Of a stretch of DNA of 40,204 nucleotides, positions 38,729 through 40,204 are shown piece after piece. Source of the DNA: Bacteroidota bacterium (GTDB taxonomy: Bacteria; Bacteroidota; Ignavibacteria; UBA10030; UBA8401); NCBI GenBank assembly GCA_021796275.1, contig JAJYOI010000021.1, forward strand, positions 1 to 40,204, written 5' to 3'. The notes under the pieces are model-generated. The model was not told the DNA's origin, searched no databases, and worked only from the letters and a program-made list of their open reading frames with translations. The first letter of the stretch is position 1; each line of letters starts with the position of its first letter. The position numbers and the translations under genes were made by a program.

Positions 38729-39769
38729 ATGAAGCGGAAAATTACCATCCGTGATGTAGCAAAAAAAGCCGGGCTTTCAGTTTCGACTGTTTCTCTGATC
38801 ACGAACAATAAGCCGAATGTCAATGACGAGACACGGCGGAAGGTTCTTGAAATTATTAAGCAGTTAGGGTACCACGCGCAACGAAGTGCGCGTGGACTTG
38901 CATCTCAATCAAGCGGCAACATCGGTTTTATTCTCACTGAAGATCACTTTTCGCAAGCCGAACCCTTCTATACAAAAATTTTCCTCGGCACGGAATTCGA
39001 AGCGCGTAACCACAATTTCTATATCTTGCTTACCACCGTTGGCTGGACATTGAAAGATCACAATCAGGTTCCCCGCTTTTTACTTGAGCACAATGTTGAC
39101 GGCGTCATCATCGCTGGAAAAATTGGTGCCTCGTGGGTTGACTATATTCATGAACAAAACCTTCCATTGATTCTTATAGATTATGAACTTCCTCGGCATC
39201 GTGTTTCTACAGTAGGGATGGATAATCGAACAGGAATTAAACTTGTTGTTGAACACCTCCGCCGCGGCGGCCACACGAAGATCGGATTCATCGGCGGCGA
39301 TGTGCATCATCCGAGCATTGCTGAACGTTTTGCTTCGTATCGCGATACGCTGTCCGCCGGTGGCATATCAATTGTAAATCAATGGATTGCTGTCGGTGAA
39401 GCGAACACGAGTCTGAGCGACGGCTACGAAGCTGCAAAGAAAATTTTCAGCATGAACGGCGAACGTCCGACTGCAGTTGTCTGCGCTAACGATGCGATGG
39501 CGCTTGGTTGCATGAAATTCTTGAAAGAAACAGGCGTCGCAATTCCCGGCGATGTAGCCATTGTTGGTTTCGATAATATTGAAGCGGGACTTCATGTTGA
39601 ACCGCGGTTGACGACGGTGAATGTGCATCGTGAAGAAATGGGCGGCATCGCAGTTCGCCGCCTTGTTGAAATGATCAAAGACCAAAGCGCAGTGCTCACC
39701 AAAACGTTGACGCCGGTTGAATTGATAGTTCGCGATTCGTGCGGCGTCAAAGAAGACGTTTCGGATTGA
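38729..39769 (+). CDS. LacI-family transcriptional regulator
   Basis: A 346-residue repressor-type protein. The N-terminal helix-turn-helix and hinge are classic: TIRDVAKKAGLSVSTVSLITNNKPNVNDETRRKVLEIIKQLGYH (residues ~4-48). The periplasmic-binding-protein-like effector domain follows, with NVDGVIIAGK, LIDYELPRHRVSTVGMDNRTG, HTKIGFIGG, PTAVVCANDAMALGCM and VAIVGFDNIEAGLHVEPRLTTVNV. The effector is probably a sugar. It has a strong promoter with two operator-like sites, so it likely represses itself. The secreted-protein gene 178 bp downstream, with its own promoter, is a candidate target. Confidence 0.95.
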   Translation: MKRKITIRDVAKKAGLSVSTVSLITNNKPNVNDETRRKVLEIIKQLGYHAQRSARGLASQSSGNIGFILTEDHFSQAEPFYTKIFLGTEFEARNHNFYILLTTVGWTLKDHNQVPRFLLEHNVDGVIIAGKIGASWVDYIHEQNLPLILIDYELPRHRVSTVGMDNRTGIKLVVEHLRRGGHTKIGFIGGDVHHPSIAERFASYRDTLSAGGISIVNQWIAVGEANTSLSDGYEAAKKIFSMNGERPTAVVCANDAMALGCMKFLKETGVAIPGDVAIVGFDNIEAGLHVEPRLTTVNVHREEMGGIAVRRLVEMIKDQSAVLTKTLTPVELIVRDSCGVKEDVSD

Positions 39770-39790
39770 GATAATGTTTTTCATCCACGT

Positions 39791-39821
39791 ACGCCTGTGG
39801 CGTGGTTCTTCAACTTTTTGT
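39791..39821 (+). terminator. probable terminator after the LacI-family gene
   Basis: ACGCC-TGT-GGCGT (39791-39803) forms a short perfect stem, with an alternative longer pairing CCACG/CGTGG (39785-39805). A T-rich stretch follows. The T run is interrupted, so strength is uncertain. Confidence 0.5.
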
Positions 39822-39893
39822 TTCGCAAGGCTGAAGGAAATGTGTCCAGACACAGGCCGGTACCGACAATTCGAGGAGCCGAAAGTCAAAAGA

Positions 39894-39922
39894 TTGATCG
39901 TTATCTAATTCATCATTATAAG
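39894..39922 (+). promoter_or_regulatory. promoter of the secreted-protein gene
   Basis: TTGATC (39894-39899), a 17-bp spacer and TATAAG (39917-39922). A small dyad AAGTT-CACC-AACTT (39920-39933) covers the predicted start and may be a regulator site. Confidence 0.5.
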
Positions 39923-39947
39923 TTCACCAACTTTAAGGAGGTACATC

Positions 39948-40204
39948 ATGAAGTGGCGTTTACTGTTTTTGTGGCTGGGAATCGCAATGGCGATTTCCTC
40001 CATAACCGCTTTCGCTCAAACTAATCTCAATACCATTGGCGGATTTGAAGGGACATTACCGTCATATTGGACGATCGGGAATGCGCCGACGAACTCGACA
40101 GTGAGCTGGGCGACGGATCAGTTCCGGTCAATGGGACACTCGTTGAAGATCACGAAGACAGCGACGAGTGACAGTGCGGCATGGGTGTCGGAGAACATGT
40201 GCGA
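39948..40204 (+). CDS. secreted protein, 5' part only (cut by window end)
   Basis: The first 85 codons are present. A signal peptide of about 23 residues ends in ITAFAQ, after hydrophobic LLFLWLGIAMAI. The mature part starts NLNTIGGFEGTLPSYWTIGN and continues with SLKITKTATSDSAAWVSEN, which looks like the first strands of a beta-sandwich carbohydrate-binding-type domain, common at the start of large extracellular proteins in this group. AAGGAGG (39935-39941) lies 6 nt before the ATG. The gene follows a LacI-family regulator, consistent with a sugar-related role. The rest lies outside the window. Confidence 0.8.
   Translation, partial: MKWRLLFLWLGIAMAISSITAFAQTNLNTIGGFEGTLPSYWTIGNAPTNSTVSWATDQFRSMGHSLKITKTATSDSAAWVSENMC

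Overview
The window looks like chromosomal DNA from a Gram-negative bacterium of the FCB group, most like Ignavibacteria/Chlorobi relatives. The evidence is a secreted protein with a PNPFNP-type C-terminal sorting domain (type IX secretion), a TonB-dependent receptor with an N-terminal carboxypeptidase-like domain, a PorV/PorQ-type barrel protein, and the folP-cdaA gene pair. The taxon is an inference; no rRNA is present. Coding density is high. Many genes lack a clear Shine-Dalgarno sequence, while others have a strong one.

Layout. 1-4.6 kb: minus-strand housekeeping run folP, cdaA, a family 2 glycosyltransferase, pcm and miaA, with a sigma70-like promoter before folP. 4.7-5.65 kb: a minus-strand tRNA locus. 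A near-consensus promoter leads to tRNA-Ala(GGC), a degenerate tRNA, tRNA-Pro(CGG), and then two tandem GIY-YIG endonuclease genes separated by a chimeric tRNA remnant. 5.9-17 kb: a small zinc-ribbon membrane protein, a ROK-family repressor with an operator-like dyad at its promoter, then a cell-surface cluster (sorting-domain protein, TonB-dependent receptor, large secreted protein with a PNPF tail, PorV-like barrel, two more barrels). 17-26.3 kb: a receiver/histidine-kinase fusion, isoaspartyl peptidase, RsmB-like methyltransferase, TPR lipoprotein, DUF58 protein, small methyltransferase, dUTPase, AI-2E family membrane protein, RsmI-like methylase and a thioredoxin-fold protein lacking both redox cysteines.

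26.4-36.8 kb: cobalamin-dependent methionine synthase, an exported trehalase carrying a calcium-loop motif like that of fungal neutral trehalases, phosphoglycerate mutase, DUF309 protein, ferredoxin, then metallo-beta-lactamase-fold protein, Rieske protein, QueG and thioredoxin reductase. 36.8-38.5 kb: three tandem small heat-shock proteins behind a textbook sigma54 promoter. 38.5-40.2 kb: a LacI-family regulator with two operator-like sites, then the start of a secreted protein.

The most unusual signals are the tRNA/GIY-YIG tandem array; a dispersed ~20-bp repeat (TGAAAAYCCCTTTGGG) that is mostly translated in different frames near the ends of unrelated proteins; several other short palindromic repeat families; a group of promoters whose -10 box lies 8-9 nt before the start codon (predicted leaderless mRNAs); the sigma54-driven hsp20 operon; the fungal-like trehalase; and the cysteine-less thioredoxin-like protein. 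All calls rest on reading the sequence and on remembered family motifs; no database search was run.
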